From the NCBI GenBank assembly GCA_964581825.1, contig CAZORB010000004.1, forward strand, positions 1 to 64,000: a DNA stretch of 64,000 bases, read 5' to 3'. This document shows positions 52,285-61,429 of this stretch, one piece after another. Position numbers and translations under genes: made by a program. Within the stretch, counting starts at the first letter, position 1; each line of letters starts with the position of its first letter. Under the pieces are notes generated by a model. It was given only the letters and a program-made list of their open reading frames with translations. It made no database searches and was not told the DNA's origin. The stretch comes from SYIM01 sp964581825. GTDB lineage: Bacteria; Pseudomonadota; Gammaproteobacteria; Burkholderiales; Burkholderiaceae_E.

Positions 52285-53460
52285 TCAGTACGACTTGGGC
52301 AGGTCAAGCACCTTTTCGGCGATGAACGACAGGATCAACTGGTCAGTGACCGGTGCGATTCGGGTGATCAGGACTTCACGAAGTAGTCGCTCAACATGAA
52401 ACTCTTTCGCATAACCCATTCCGCCATGGGTCAGCACCGCGCGCTGGCAGGCCTCATATCCTGCTCGCGAGCCCAGAAGCTTGGCACCGTTGGCTTCGGG
52501 CCCGCAGGGGTGGCCCGCGTCATAGAGGTCGGCTGCCCGCTCGGCGAGTAATAGTGCAGCCTCGAGATTGACCCAGCACTCGGCCAGCGGGTGTTGGATA
52601 CCCTGGTTACGTCCGATGGGCCGACCGAACACCACCCGTTCGCGCGCGTATCGGGCGGCGCGTCGGAGCGCGTCCAGACCGATTCCGATAGCCTCCACCG
52701 CGATCAAGATGCGTTCCGGGTTCAAGCCGTCAAGCAGATAGTAAAAGCCACGACCTTCATCACCGATCAGGTCCTGGTCGGGAATGAACAGATCATCAAT
52801 GAACACCGCATTGGAATCGACCGCAGCGCGCCCGTGTTTGGCAATTCGCCGGACCTCGATCTTCGAACGATCCATGTCGGTGTAGAAAAGCGTCATGCCA
52901 TCGGTTGGCTTTCCTTCACCTTTGGCGGGCTTCGGAGACGTTCGGGCAAGTAGCAGAATTTTGTTGGCGACCTGTGCCGTCGATGTCCACATTTTTCGGC
53001 CAGAGACCCGCCAGCCACCGTCCACCCGCTTTGCAACCGTGCGAATACTGGTGGTGTCCAAGCCCGCATCCGGCTCGGTGACCCCAAAGCACACCTGATC
53101 CGTTCCGGCGACGAGCTGAGGGATCCATCGCGCCTTCTGGTCGGGTGTGCCGTGAACAACCATAGGATGAGGGCCGAACATATTCATGTGAATCGATGAG
53201 GCCGCAGCCATCGCACCGCCGTGCTGGGCTACGGTGTGCATGACCAGCGAAGCTTCCTTGATTCCCAGACCTGCGCCGCCGTATGCCTCTGGCATCGTCA
53301 CCCCGAGCCAACCCGCGTCCGCGATTGCACGATGAAACTCGCGCGGAAAGCGTGCCTCCCGGTCGCATTCGGCCCAATAGTCATCATCGAAGCCGGTACA
53401 TACGGCGGTGACGCCATCGATGATCGCCTGTTGTTCGGCGGTAACCTTGAACATCTTCAA
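52285..53460 (-). CDS. acyl-CoA dehydrogenase family protein
   Basis: 391 residues. FAD-dependent acyl-CoA dehydrogenase: N-domain DAGWLGVTMPEAYGGAGLGI, mid-domain CFGVTEPDAGLDTTSIRTVAKR and SGRKMWTSTAQVANKILLLAR, C-domain RILIAVEAIGIGLDALRRAARYARERVVFGRPIGRNQGIQHPLAE. The catalytic base Glu is not obvious where expected (GLDALRR... and QRAVLTHGGMGYAKEFHVERLLREV). It follows the two-component sensor gene by 13 bases on the same strand. Substrate unknown. Confidence 0.9.
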   Translation of the reverse strand: MKMFKVTAEQQAIIDGVTAVCTGFDDDYWAECDREARFPREFHRAIADAGWLGVTMPEAYGGAGLGIKEASLVMHTVAQHGGAMAAASSIHMNMFGPHPMVVHGTPDQKARWIPQLVAGTDQVCFGVTEPDAGLDTTSIRTVAKRVDGGWRVSGRKMWTSTAQVANKILLLARTSPKPAKGEGKPTDGMTLFYTDMDRSKIEVRRIAKHGRAAVDSNAVFIDDLFIPDQDLIGDEGRGFYYLLDGLNPERILIAVEAIGIGLDALRRAARYARERVVFGRPIGRNQGIQHPLAECWVNLEAALLLAERAADLYDAGHPCGPEANGAKLLGSRAGYEACQRAVLTHGGMGYAKEFHVERLLREVLITRIAPVTDQLILSFIAEKVLDLPKSY

Positions 53461-53473
53461 CTGCTCCGTCGTG

Positions 53474-55039
53474 TTACAGGCCTTCGTCGTTGAACTTGGG
53501 GAAGCGTACGGTGAACCGAGTACCGGTTCCCGCTCCCCGCGACGTTGGCCACATCAGTCCATCTGAAATATCGATCATTGCTGAATGCTGTCCTGCGATC
53601 TCGCGCACAATGGACAGACCCAGGCCGCTGCCTTCGGCGCCGGCCCCCAGTACTCGGAAGAAACGCTCGAACACCAGGCTCCGATCCGCGGGTGTGATCC
53701 CAATGCCATCATCTTCGATGTCAAGCACGACCTGCGATGCGGTCGAGCTGACGCGCGCCGTGACAATGCCTGCAGCGGGTGTGTAGCGAATCGCGTTGTC
53801 GATGAGATTACCGATCATCTCGCGAAGCAGGATGGGGTGTCCGGCAATCGGAGCGGGCAGATCGTCACCTTCGAATCCAAGATCAATCGATTTATCAAGT
53901 GCTGCGCTGTAGTGGTCGGCAATCACGGCTCGAACAAGGGGTGCCAGATCCAGTTCGTCCATCGTGACCGAATGGCGCAGGTTCTCGGTACGGGCCAGAG
54001 CGAGCAGCTGACTGACCGTGTGCGCACTTCGCTCCGCGCTGGCGGCAATCGTTTCGAGCGTTCGCCGCAGTTCGTTCGGGTCGGTTTCGCGAATTGCAAG
54101 CTCTGACTGGGTACGAAGGCCAGCGAGCGGTGTTTTCAGCTGGTGTGCAGCATCGGCAATAAAGCGCCGCTGGGCTTGAAGCGTACCGGCCTGGCGAGCG
54201 AGCAGATCGTTAAACGCGAGCACCAGCGGTGTGAGCTCTTCAGGCGCCTCTTTCGGGTCGATGGGGGAGAGATCATCGGGTCGGCGCGTCTGAATCTTGC
54301 TTTGCAGCAGCTTCATGGGCGCAAGACCTCGGCTCAGGCCAAACCAGACCAGTAACAGCGCCAGCGGCAGGATCATGAATTGGGGGAACAGCACGCCGCG
54401 GATGATTTCGCTTGCGAGCTGGTCGCGGTTATCAAACGTATCGGCCACCTGAATCAGAATCGGCTCGGCTTCGATGACGTCCGCCCGGCTTGTCCAGGTG
54501 TAGGCAATGCGCCACTCGACACCATTTTCAAATGCATTTCGTAGACGGATTCGGCCGGGCGCGGGGAAGTCATAGAGGCCCGGTCGCGGCAATGACAGAT
54601 CACCGGCAATCAAACGTCCATCAGCCCCCGTCATCTGCAGCCGCAGCAGGGAGCCGTCCTGCAGCCTCGCCAGTCGGTCCAGCATGGGCGTTAACGGCAC
54701 CCGAGGATCGCTCTCGATTGCCGAGAGCTGTTCCCGCAGAACTTCGGCCCGATCGATCAGCGCGCGATCAAACGGAGCATCGGTCAGCGACCGTGCTACG
54801 ACAAACGTGATGGCAACCGACAGCGGCCACAACAGCATCAGTGGGGCGAACATCCAGTCGAGGATTTCGCCATAGAGCGAACGTTGCTCGCTTGGAAACA
54901 GCGGCTGCGGGCGACGCCGTGCCACGGGGCGGCGAGGTAGCTTTCTGCCCGAGGCCTGCGCCTCAGGCGGCGGCGGACTCTCCCGGGTGGCAACCAGATC
55001 GCTCAGGACGGACGATGAGCGTGCGGCAGACTCTGGCAT
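53474..55039 (-). CDS. TctE-like sensor histidine kinase
   Basis: 521 residues. A Pro/Arg-rich cytosolic tail, membrane helix (about 63-83), periplasmic sensor domain of the 2CSK_N type (about 86-205), second helix (about 216-236), then H-box FIADAAHQLKTPLAGLRT (His299), N-box LREMIGNLIDNAIRYTP, G1 VLDIEDDGIGI and G2 GSGLGLSIVREIAGQHSA. It pairs with the regulator just upstream, whose stop overlaps its ATG. In TctDE systems this senses tricarboxylates and controls a TTT transporter, but none is adjacent here. Confidence 0.93.
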   Translation of the reverse strand: MPESAARSSSVLSDLVATRESPPPPEAQASGRKLPRRPVARRRPQPLFPSEQRSLYGEILDWMFAPLMLLWPLSVAITFVVARSLTDAPFDRALIDRAEVLREQLSAIESDPRVPLTPMLDRLARLQDGSLLRLQMTGADGRLIAGDLSLPRPGLYDFPAPGRIRLRNAFENGVEWRIAYTWTSRADVIEAEPILIQVADTFDNRDQLASEIIRGVLFPQFMILPLALLLVWFGLSRGLAPMKLLQSKIQTRRPDDLSPIDPKEAPEELTPLVLAFNDLLARQAGTLQAQRRFIADAAHQLKTPLAGLRTQSELAIRETDPNELRRTLETIAASAERSAHTVSQLLALARTENLRHSVTMDELDLAPLVRAVIADHYSAALDKSIDLGFEGDDLPAPIAGHPILLREMIGNLIDNAIRYTPAAGIVTARVSSTASQVVLDIEDDGIGITPADRSLVFERFFRVLGAGAEGSGLGLSIVREIAGQHSAMIDISDGLMWPTSRGAGTGTRFTVRFPKFNDEGL

Positions 55040-55722
55040 CAGCGCGTTTCAGCGTCGGCGTGTCGTTGCAGGCTGTAGCCCAGGCCCCGAACGGTGGCAA
55101 TCCGTACGTCTCCGCCCTCCAGCTTCTTGCGCAGGCGGTGTACATACACTTCGATGGCGTTGTGGCTTACTTCCTCACCCCAGCCGCACAGGTGCTCGAC
55201 GATCTGCTCTTTGTTGACCAGCCGGCCATTTCGCTGCAGCAGGATTTCAAGCAAGGCAAGCTCTCGCGCCGACAGTTCGATCGCCTGCTCGGCCAGCCAG
55301 GCCTGTCGCCCCACCTGGTCATAGCTCAGCATGCCAAGCTTGAGCGACGTGCTGGATGCTCCCATCCCTCGACGCACCAACGCCCGGATACGTGCTTCGA
55401 GTTCGCTTAGCGCAAAGGGCTTTGCCATGAAGTCATCGGCGCCCAGATCGAGTCCGCGCACACGCTGTTCAACCGAGTCGGCGGCGGTGAGAATCAAGAC
55501 TGGTGTGCCTGCCCCTCGCCCGCGCAGCCGTTTGAGTACTTCAAGGCCAGCAAGCCGCGGTAGTCCCAGGTCAAGAATCACCAGATCGTAAGACTGAGTA
55601 GTCAGCGCCGTATCGGCAGACTGGCCGTCCTCGACATGGTCGACTGCGTTGCCGCTTGATCGAAGCGCCCGGCACAAGCCATCGGCGAGCGTCCGATCGT
55701 CTTCGGCGAGCAGGACCCTCAA
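55039..55722 (-). CDS. OmpR-family (TctD-like) response regulator
   Basis: 227 residues. Receiver domain with phospho-acceptor Asp51 (LVILDLGLPRLAGLEVL), acidic pair LLAEDDR and Lys in FMAKPFALSELEARI; C-terminal winged helix (LSARELALLEILLQRNGRLVNKEQIVEHL, SHNAIEVYVHRLRKKLEGGDVRIATVRGLGY). The gene begins 9 bases after pyrF ends and is overlapped by the kinase gene. Confidence 0.95.
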   Translation of the reverse strand: MRVLLAEDDRTLADGLCRALRSSGNAVDHVEDGQSADTALTTQSYDLVILDLGLPRLAGLEVLKRLRGRGAGTPVLILTAADSVEQRVRGLDLGADDFMAKPFALSELEARIRALVRRGMGASSTSLKLGMLSYDQVGRQAWLAEQAIELSARELALLEILLQRNGRLVNKEQIVEHLCGWGEEVSHNAIEVYVHRLRKKLEGGDVRIATVRGLGYSLQRHADAETR

Positions 55723-55731
55723 GCGCGCCCC

Positions 55732-56571
55732 CTATGAAGCGCGTACCGCTAACGCGGCGGTTCGCGCAGCCCGGATTTCCTCGCACGTGCGTTGTGCAAC
55801 CGCCGCGGCGGCCTGCGCGAAATCAGCGCCTCGGCTTGCATACAGGATGGCGCGTGACGAGTTGATGATCATGCCCCAGCCATCGCCAGCCAGTCCGGCC
55901 GATACCGTAGCCTGCACATCGCCGCCCTGCGCCCCAATGCCAGGCACCAGCATTGGAAGATCGGCTGCGATCGCCCTGACGCGCGCGAGCTCGGCAGGAA
56001 AGGTTGCGCCCAGAACCAGCCCCAGCTGACCGCCCGCGTTCCAGGGACCCGCAGCGAGCCTGGCCACGCGCTCGTACAGAGCTTCGCCGCCAACGTTAAG
56101 CGCCTGCAGGTCGCTACCGCCCGGATTCGAGGTTCGACAAAGCAGAATGACCCCGCGACCTTTCCAGGCAAGCCAGGGCTCGATGGAGTCAAAGCCCATG
56201 TAAGGATTGATCGTGACCGCATCGGCCCCGTATCGCTCGAAGGCCTCGATTGCGTAGCGCTCGGCGGTCGATCCGATATCACCACGCTTGGCATCCAGGA
56301 TGACAGGAATGCCTGGGTGATGAAGATGAATATGCTCGATGACGCGTTCAAGCGCTCGCTCGGCCCGGGCGGCGGAAAAATATGCGATCTGCGGTTTAAA
56401 CGCACACACGTGCTTGGCAGTCGCGTCGACGATTTCGCGGCAAAAAATGAAAAGCGCGTCCGGATCGCTTGCGATCGATGCTGGAATCCGTTCTGGATCC
56501 GGATCGAGTCCGACACAGAGCATTGAATCGGCACGCGACCAGGCCTGTCTGAGCGACAATGAGAAATCCAT
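55732..56571 (-). CDS. pyrF: PyrF, orotidine 5'-phosphate decarboxylase (type 2)
   Basis: 279-residue TIM-barrel enzyme of the longer subtype: SMLCVGLDPDPERIP, CAFKPQIAYF, VILDAKRGDIGSTAERYAIEAF (catalytic Lys/Asp), GADAVTINPYMGFDSI, LVLGATFPAELARVR and LVPGIGAQGGDVQATV. Last step of UMP synthesis. It heads a pyrF-regulator-kinase-dehydrogenase run and is divergent from the EamA gene by 68 bases. Confidence 0.97.
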   Translation of the reverse strand: MDFSLSLRQAWSRADSMLCVGLDPDPERIPASIASDPDALFIFCREIVDATAKHVCAFKPQIAYFSAARAERALERVIEHIHLHHPGIPVILDAKRGDIGSTAERYAIEAFERYGADAVTINPYMGFDSIEPWLAWKGRGVILLCRTSNPGGSDLQALNVGGEALYERVARLAAGPWNAGGQLGLVLGATFPAELARVRAIAADLPMLVPGIGAQGGDVQATVSAGLAGDGWGMIINSSRAILYASRGADFAQAAAAVAQRTCEEIRAARTAALAVRAS

Positions 56572-56639
56572 GGTGGTGCCTGTCTCCTGGAGAGTTTTCT
56601 GAGACCGATTCTAGTCCCTGCACGTGGCGAGGGGAAAGC

Positions 56640-57539
56640 ATGAGCGCGGGGCGCCTGTCCGGGCGAGAGCTTGGCGGCCTGGTGCTGCTCACTGTGCTGT
56701 GGGGCATCAACTGGCCGATCATGAAAACTGGCGTAAGCGAGATCGCCCCCATGACCTTTCGCTCGCTCACCATGGTGCTTGCGCTGCCGATGCTGTGGTG
56801 GATGATCCGAGCCGCCGGTGAGCCGATCAGAGTCGCCCGCGAGCATTGGGGGGAGCTGCTGCGAATTGGTCTGTTTAACCTCGTGATCTGGTACGTGTGC
56901 GTGATGTATGGCGTAGCGCTGCTGTCCTCAGGACGCGCAGCCATTCTTGGCTACACCATGCCGATCTGGGCAGCGGTGCTCGGTATGTTGCTCTTTGGCG
57001 AGCGTCCTGGCGCTCGGCTCCTGCTGGGTGTGATTGCCGCCGCCGGTGGCGTGGCGCTGTTGATGGCAAGCGAGTTGTCGGCTCTGAGCGGCAGTCCCGA
57101 AGGAACCGCGTTGATGCTGTGTGCTGCGATCGCCTGGGCCTACGGTACGCACCTGACGCGCCGCCGCAAGCTGCCAGCGTCTATCAAGGTGATCACTTTC
57201 TGGTCGGTTGCGCTTGCGCTCGCAGTCTGCGCAACGATCGCGCTCGCCACGGAACTGCCCCGCTGGCAGCCCGACGCGATTGGCTGGCCAGCAGTATTCG
57301 CTGTCCTCTACAACAGTTTTGTGGTGTTCGGCGTGGCGCAGCTCTTGTGGTTCAAACTGGCTTCAACGCTCTCGCCGGTGGCAAGCGGCCTCTCGGTGTT
57401 AATGATTCCGGTGATCGGTCTCGCATCGGGCTCTGTCGCACTGGGCGAGGCGCTGCACTGGCAGGATGGCGCCGCTCTGGCCTGTGTGGTGTTTGCGATT
57501 GCAATGGTGGTGTTGCCAGGCGGCAATCGTCGGGCCTAG
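56640..57539 (+). CDS. EamA/DMT-family transporter
   Basis: 299 residues from the ATG at 56640 with GAGGGG upstream. Ten predicted membrane helices as two EamA repeats: the first opens GGLVLLTVLWGINWPIMKTGVSEIAPMTFRSL and the second GTALMLCAAIAWAYGTHLTRRRKL. GRAAILGYTMPIWAAVLGMLLFGER and LSPVASGLSVLMIPVIGLASG are the family's characteristic helices. Probably an exporter of amino acids or other metabolites. Confidence 0.93.
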   Translation: MSAGRLSGRELGGLVLLTVLWGINWPIMKTGVSEIAPMTFRSLTMVLALPMLWWMIRAAGEPIRVAREHWGELLRIGLFNLVIWYVCVMYGVALLSSGRAAILGYTMPIWAAVLGMLLFGERPGARLLLGVIAAAGGVALLMASELSALSGSPEGTALMLCAAIAWAYGTHLTRRRKLPASIKVITFWSVALALAVCATIALATELPRWQPDAIGWPAVFAVLYNSFVVFGVAQLLWFKLASTLSPVASGLSVLMIPVIGLASGSVALGEALHWQDGAALACVVFAIAMVVLPGGNRRA

Positions 57540-57579
57540 CAAACGGGTCGCCGAACACTGACCGGGTGGCGCAACATCG

Positions 57580-57607
57580 GGCTCGAGGCTTGCGCAAGCC
57601 CCGAGCC
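57580..57607. terminator. stem-loop between convergent genes
   Basis: GGCTCG-A-GGCTTG, loop CG, CAAGCC-C-CGAGCC: a 12-bp stem with one mismatch between the convergent EamA and dienelactone hydrolase genes. No T-run, so it may be a weak bidirectional or 3'-end-protecting element. Confidence 0.5.
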
Positions 57608-57615
57608 TGCCCGAA

Positions 57616-58293
57616 TCAGCCCAGATGCTTTTTCCAGAAAGTCATCATGCGCTCCCACGCCTGGGTGGCGCTTTGGGCATCATGAACCGCGTCGCGTTGC
57701 TCATTGACGAACCCGTGATCGGCCTCGTACATGTAGAACTCGACGCTCTTGCCGGCGGCTTTCACCGCAGACTCGAACGCCTCAACCGCCTGCGGGGTGC
57801 ACCAATCGTCACGGCTTGCAAAATGGCCCTGCAGCGGGATGCGCACCTGCGCTGGATCTGCAGCCTGCGCCGGTGGAATGCCATAAAAACAAACGCCTGC
57901 ATCAAGTTCAGGGATGCGTACCGACCCAATGATCGTGACCGCTCCGCCCATGCAGAAGCCTGTCAGCCCCGCTTTCAGGCCTTGCTTCTTGAAATACTGC
58001 ACCGCCCCGCGTACCGCATTGTCGGTGGCGTCAATGAAATTGAGCGAGGTCATCTGCTGATTGGCCGCTTCCGGGTCGTGATAAGGCACCGCGACGCCGT
58101 TGTACAGATCAGGGGCCAGGGCGTGATAGCCCGCTGCGGCGAGGCGATCGCAAATCCCTTTGATCTGGTCCTGCAAACCCCACCACTCCTGAATGACGAC
58201 CACGCCAGGCGCGCCTGCGCGCGTGCTGGTCGCCAGGTAGCCGCGCGCCTTGCCCTTGCCATCGGCGCGATCAAAATCAATCATTGAACCCAT
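57616..58293 (-). CDS. dienelactone hydrolase family protein
   Basis: 225 residues from the ATG at 58293, preceded by AGGAG; the frame extends upstream without a ribosome site. Alpha/beta hydrolase with the family's VVVIQEWWGLQDQIKGICDRLA (Glu36), nucleophile Cys in TGFCMGGAVT (Cys114), and the His of YMYEADHGFVNE; Asp in HFASRDDWCTP. It hydrolyses dienelactone or related lactones; a wider esterase role is possible. Confidence 0.93.
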   Translation of the reverse strand: MGSMIDFDRADGKGKARGYLATSTRAGAPGVVVIQEWWGLQDQIKGICDRLAAAGYHALAPDLYNGVAVPYHDPEAANQQMTSLNFIDATDNAVRGAVQYFKKQGLKAGLTGFCMGGAVTIIGSVRIPELDAGVCFYGIPPAQAADPAQVRIPLQGHFASRDDWCTPQAVEAFESAVKAAGKSVEFYMYEADHGFVNEQRDAVHDAQSATQAWERMMTFWKKHLG

Positions 58294-58468
58294 CTGTGTC
58301 TCCTGTTCGGGGATGGCGCTGAGATGTCGCCGATCGACCGCGGCTGCCCAGCTGCCGGGCACCGCGCGGGGCAATGATAATGCGCATCGGTGTCGGCCAA
58401 CGGGCACCCCGCATGCCGGGATGGAATCCAGCCTGAGGTGTACGCGCCGCGCGCAGCGGTAAGGGCCT

Positions 58469-59896
58469 TTATCGACCTGCTGGGCGACGCTTGGGGTGCG
58501 GAAGCCCCCGAACTTTGTGCAGCTTGCCACTCACCGGGTCAGCAACCGGTGCGCCGGTCTCGAACCTGAGCCGAGTAGCGCCCGCGCCCTGGGCGGACAG
58601 GAACTCGCGAAGGCAGCGTTCCGCCAACTGGCACGCCTGCCCGTGAGTGAGCAAGGCGGGTGGTGTCAGCCGGATACTGAGCGTATCCGCAGCGATCTGA
58701 CACAGCTGGTACTGGTGAATGCCAGCACGATCTTCAAGGACGCTTTCAATGGCGAGCGGAACGATCGAAACTGTCGCCCCGCTTCCCGCCGGGAGCTGCA
58801 GCACATCGTCGCGACGCCCTTCCACGCGCAGGCCTGGCAGTGCGCAGCCACACGAGCATGGTTTATTCATCATCGTGACGCTGTCGCCAAGCTGATAACG
58901 AATCAACGGCTGCACCCGATTGCAGAGATTGGTAAGGAGAACGCCTGCTGACGGTTGCCCGGCAGGCAGCCGTCGGCCCCGCTCATCGACGGGCTCCAGA
59001 ATCACCCAGTCAGCATGCAGGTGCAGCGTGCCAGCCTCACAACTGAAGGCGATGTTCATACACTCCGATGCCGCGTATTCCTCGTGGAGTCGGCATCCGA
59101 AAGTGCGCTCCAGACGCGCGCGCTCCGCGCTCACCAGCTCCTCACCGCCGCTCCATAGCGCAGTGGGTTCGATGTTGAGCCGACCCGATTCGCGCTCGTC
59201 GCCCAGCACCGACAGCATCGACGGATAGCTTGCAAGCAGGCTTGGCTGCCAGGCGTTAAGTGCCGCCACCAGGTCAGCGACCGGATCTGTGACTGAAAAA
59301 GATCGACAGCGCATCCGCATCCAGGGATGCTGCCGCTGTGCGCGCTCCCAGGCGGCGATGCCTGCGAAATGTCCTTCGCGGGCTGCGATCATCGCCATGC
59401 GACCGCCAGCCAGAAGCGTCTTCCAGAGCGATGGCGCGCCGCTCGCACCCGCGGCGCGCAGGGTAAGCAAGGCCTCATAAACGGTTAACGCTTCAGAGTC
59501 GCTCAAATAGATCCCTGGCACACCGGTGGTACCCGAACTTGTCCAGACTGCGTAGCGATCAAGAAAGGGCTCGCCGCAGCGTGCCGGATCTGCGATGAAC
59601 GCCGCCACATCCGTCAGCCTGATCGCAGGGTCTGTGACCCACTGGTCGAAATGCGCCATCAGTTCGGCGCGATCCACCATCGGAAGTTCGTCGAGCCGAA
59701 CATGCTCGGGCAGGTTTCTGAAGCGCTCTGCATAGAAGGCAGACGAGGCGCGCGCGTAGCGGATCAGGTTGTCGGACCGGGCGCTCGCAAGTTGCGCAAC
59801 AACGCTTGGCGGGGCATAGGTTGCTGCAACCACCGAAGGCGCAATTGCGGCCCAACGCCACGCTGCGCCGAAGTCAGGCACTGGAAAAAGATTCAT
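58469..59896 (-). CDS. PaaK/CapK-like adenylate-forming enzyme
   Basis: 475 residues from the ATG at 59896. Phenylacetate-CoA-ligase-type AMP-binding fold: phosphate loop YAVWTSSGTTGVPGIYL, ALWSGGEELVSAERARLE, EEYAASECMNIAFSC and PLIRYQLGDSVTMMNKPCSCG (adenine and ribose contacts), with a C-terminal lid domain. The Cys-rich NKPCSCGCALPG is typical of the family. It activates an acid as an adenylate; whether it transfers to CoA is unknown. No phenylacetate degradation genes are adjacent. Confidence 0.88.
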   Translation of the reverse strand: MNLFPVPDFGAAWRWAAIAPSVVAATYAPPSVVAQLASARSDNLIRYARASSAFYAERFRNLPEHVRLDELPMVDRAELMAHFDQWVTDPAIRLTDVAAFIADPARCGEPFLDRYAVWTSSGTTGVPGIYLSDSEALTVYEALLTLRAAGASGAPSLWKTLLAGGRMAMIAAREGHFAGIAAWERAQRQHPWMRMRCRSFSVTDPVADLVAALNAWQPSLLASYPSMLSVLGDERESGRLNIEPTALWSGGEELVSAERARLERTFGCRLHEEYAASECMNIAFSCEAGTLHLHADWVILEPVDERGRRLPAGQPSAGVLLTNLCNRVQPLIRYQLGDSVTMMNKPCSCGCALPGLRVEGRRDDVLQLPAGSGATVSIVPLAIESVLEDRAGIHQYQLCQIAADTLSIRLTPPALLTHGQACQLAERCLREFLSAQGAGATRLRFETGAPVADPVSGKLHKVRGLPHPKRRPAGR

Positions 59897-60038
59897 TGCA
59901 TGCGACTCTATCGGCCATGTTTCAGGCCTGGTTTGATGCGTGACAGCATCAGCGACACCCCCCAGAGGCAAGCTTGACCGGAACGGTAATCAGGACGTCT
60001 TCCGAGCGCCAAACTTGTGGCTCAGCAGGGGAATAGCC

Positions 60039-60764
60039 GTGAGCAGGCAACAGCACGACAGCGAAGCGGGTGAGTCAGACGAGACAGGGTTTCTGCCTTA
60101 CCTGGATCGGGAGCAGGCCGCTGATCGTCTGGCGGATGCGCTCATCCATCATCGCGGGCGACAGGCGCTGGTACTCGCTATTCCGCGGGGTGCGGTACCG
60201 ATGAGCCTGCGGGTGGCTGAGCGGCTGGAGGCGGCGCTGGATGTGGTGCCAGTGCGCAAAGTCGGTGCGCCCGGGCGGCCCGAGCTCGCGATCGGAGCGG
60301 TTGATGGCGATGGCGTGCTGGTTCGCACACCCGGACTGGAGAGCGTTGCCGATGACGCGTGGGTGAACCAGGAAACCGAACGACAGCGTGAGCTGCTCGC
60401 GAAAAGGTTTGCGCTGTACCGCGCGCGCTACCCGGCGATTGACCCGCAAGGGCGTTGTGTCATCGTGATCGATGATGGTCTTGCAACCGGCGCGACCATG
60501 CGTGCAGCACTGGGCTGGGTACGACGCCGGCAGCCCGCGTGGCTAGTCTGCGCAGTACCGGTGGCCGAGCATGAGTCGCTCAAGGCGCTCGCCGCTCTTG
60601 CCGATGAGACGGTATGTCCTAAGCGGACGCGTGAGCTCTTTTCGATCTCGCAGTTTTATCTGCGATTTCCCCAAGTAAGCGACGACGAGGTACTGGCTGC
60701 GCTGGCGAGTCAGCCAAGCGGCCTTTCGTCTTCAAAGCGCGATACGTCGACCGCGACACCCTGA
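60039..60764 (+). CDS. phosphoribosyltransferase-domain protein
   Basis: 241 residues from a GTG at 60039 with AGGGG nine bases upstream; the frame is open from 59940. The PRPP-binding loop is clear (VIVIDDGLATGATMRAALGWVR), and ALVLAIPRGAVPMSLRVAERL and VVPVRKVGAPGRPELAIGAVD are the flanking segments. Such orphan proteins (some fused to hydrolases) are common in Proteobacteria and are not assigned to purine salvage with certainty. Its 3' end overlaps the convergent transglutaminase-like gene by 55 bases. Confidence 0.88.
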   Translation: MSRQQHDSEAGESDETGFLPYLDREQAADRLADALIHHRGRQALVLAIPRGAVPMSLRVAERLEAALDVVPVRKVGAPGRPELAIGAVDGDGVLVRTPGLESVADDAWVNQETERQRELLAKRFALYRARYPAIDPQGRCVIVIDDGLATGATMRAALGWVRRRQPAWLVCAVPVAEHESLKALAALADETVCPKRTRELFSISQFYLRFPQVSDDEVLAALASQPSGLSSSKRDTSTATP

Positions 60765-61426
60765 GTAAAGAGCGCGCCGGGATAGTGCTTCGCGAAATCA
60801 TCAAACACCTTCGCAAGCGGCAGATCGCTCCAGCAGCCGTGATCAGCGAGGTAGCTCATGTGCAGCTCGCCTCGTGCGTTGTACTCCTGATAGAGCGCAT
60901 CGCCTGTGCCATCAAACTCGGTCGGGCTCACGCCAAAACGCTGGCACAGCTCAATGTTGAAGGCGGGCACCGCTTTCACCCAATGCTGATCAAGCAGCAT
61001 CGCCACATAGCCGTGGTCGTAGAACACATCGGTGCCGCCCATTCTTGCTCGCAGCTTCTCGGTATTGAGGTGATTGGCGACATCAGCCAGACCGATCGCA
61101 GCAGGGATACCGACTGCTCGCGCGCAGGCTGCCAGCAGCGAAGCTTTCGGCACGCACCAGCCATGACCAGCCGCGGCGACGCTGCTTGCACGATAGTCGT
61201 GGGCGGCCGCGCTGATCCGATAGGGGTCATATCGGATCCGATCGCGGGCAGCATAAAAAAGCGCTACCGCGCGCTCCACCGGTGATCCGTCTCGCGCGCC
61301 GGCCTCGGATACGAAGGTCTGAACTGCAGGGTGGGTGTAGTCGAGCAGGTCGGTGGGTTCGAGCAGGGCCTTGCGCGTGGCAGCGTCAAGAACACCAGGC
61401 AGGCGAGCGAAATGAAGCATTGACAT
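60710..61426 (-). CDS. transglutaminase-like cysteine protease family protein
   Basis: 238 residues. Transglutaminase-like core with Cys in AAGHGWCVPKASLLAACARAVGIPAAIG, His in YDHGYVAMLLDQHWVKAVPAFN and an Asp-like residue after. No signal peptide. Function unknown; relatives act as peptidases or amidases. It lies four bases after serC's stop region on the same strand and overlaps the phosphoribosyltransferase gene convergently. Confidence 0.87.
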   Translation of the reverse strand: MSMLHFARLPGVLDAATRKALLEPTDLLDYTHPAVQTFVSEAGARDGSPVERAVALFYAARDRIRYDPYRISAAAHDYRASSVAAAGHGWCVPKASLLAACARAVGIPAAIGLADVANHLNTEKLRARMGGTDVFYDHGYVAMLLDQHWVKAVPAFNIELCQRFGVSPTEFDGTGDALYQEYNARGELHMSYLADHGCWSDLPLAKVFDDFAKHYPGALFTQGVAVDVSRFEDERPLG

Positions 61427-61429
61427 TGC

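Noticed and set aside
52239..52286. Inverted repeat GAGCGCCG/CGGCGCTC at the end of the acyl-CoA dehydrogenase gene
   Set aside because: The loop is 32 bases and no T-run follows, so it does not make a convincing terminator.
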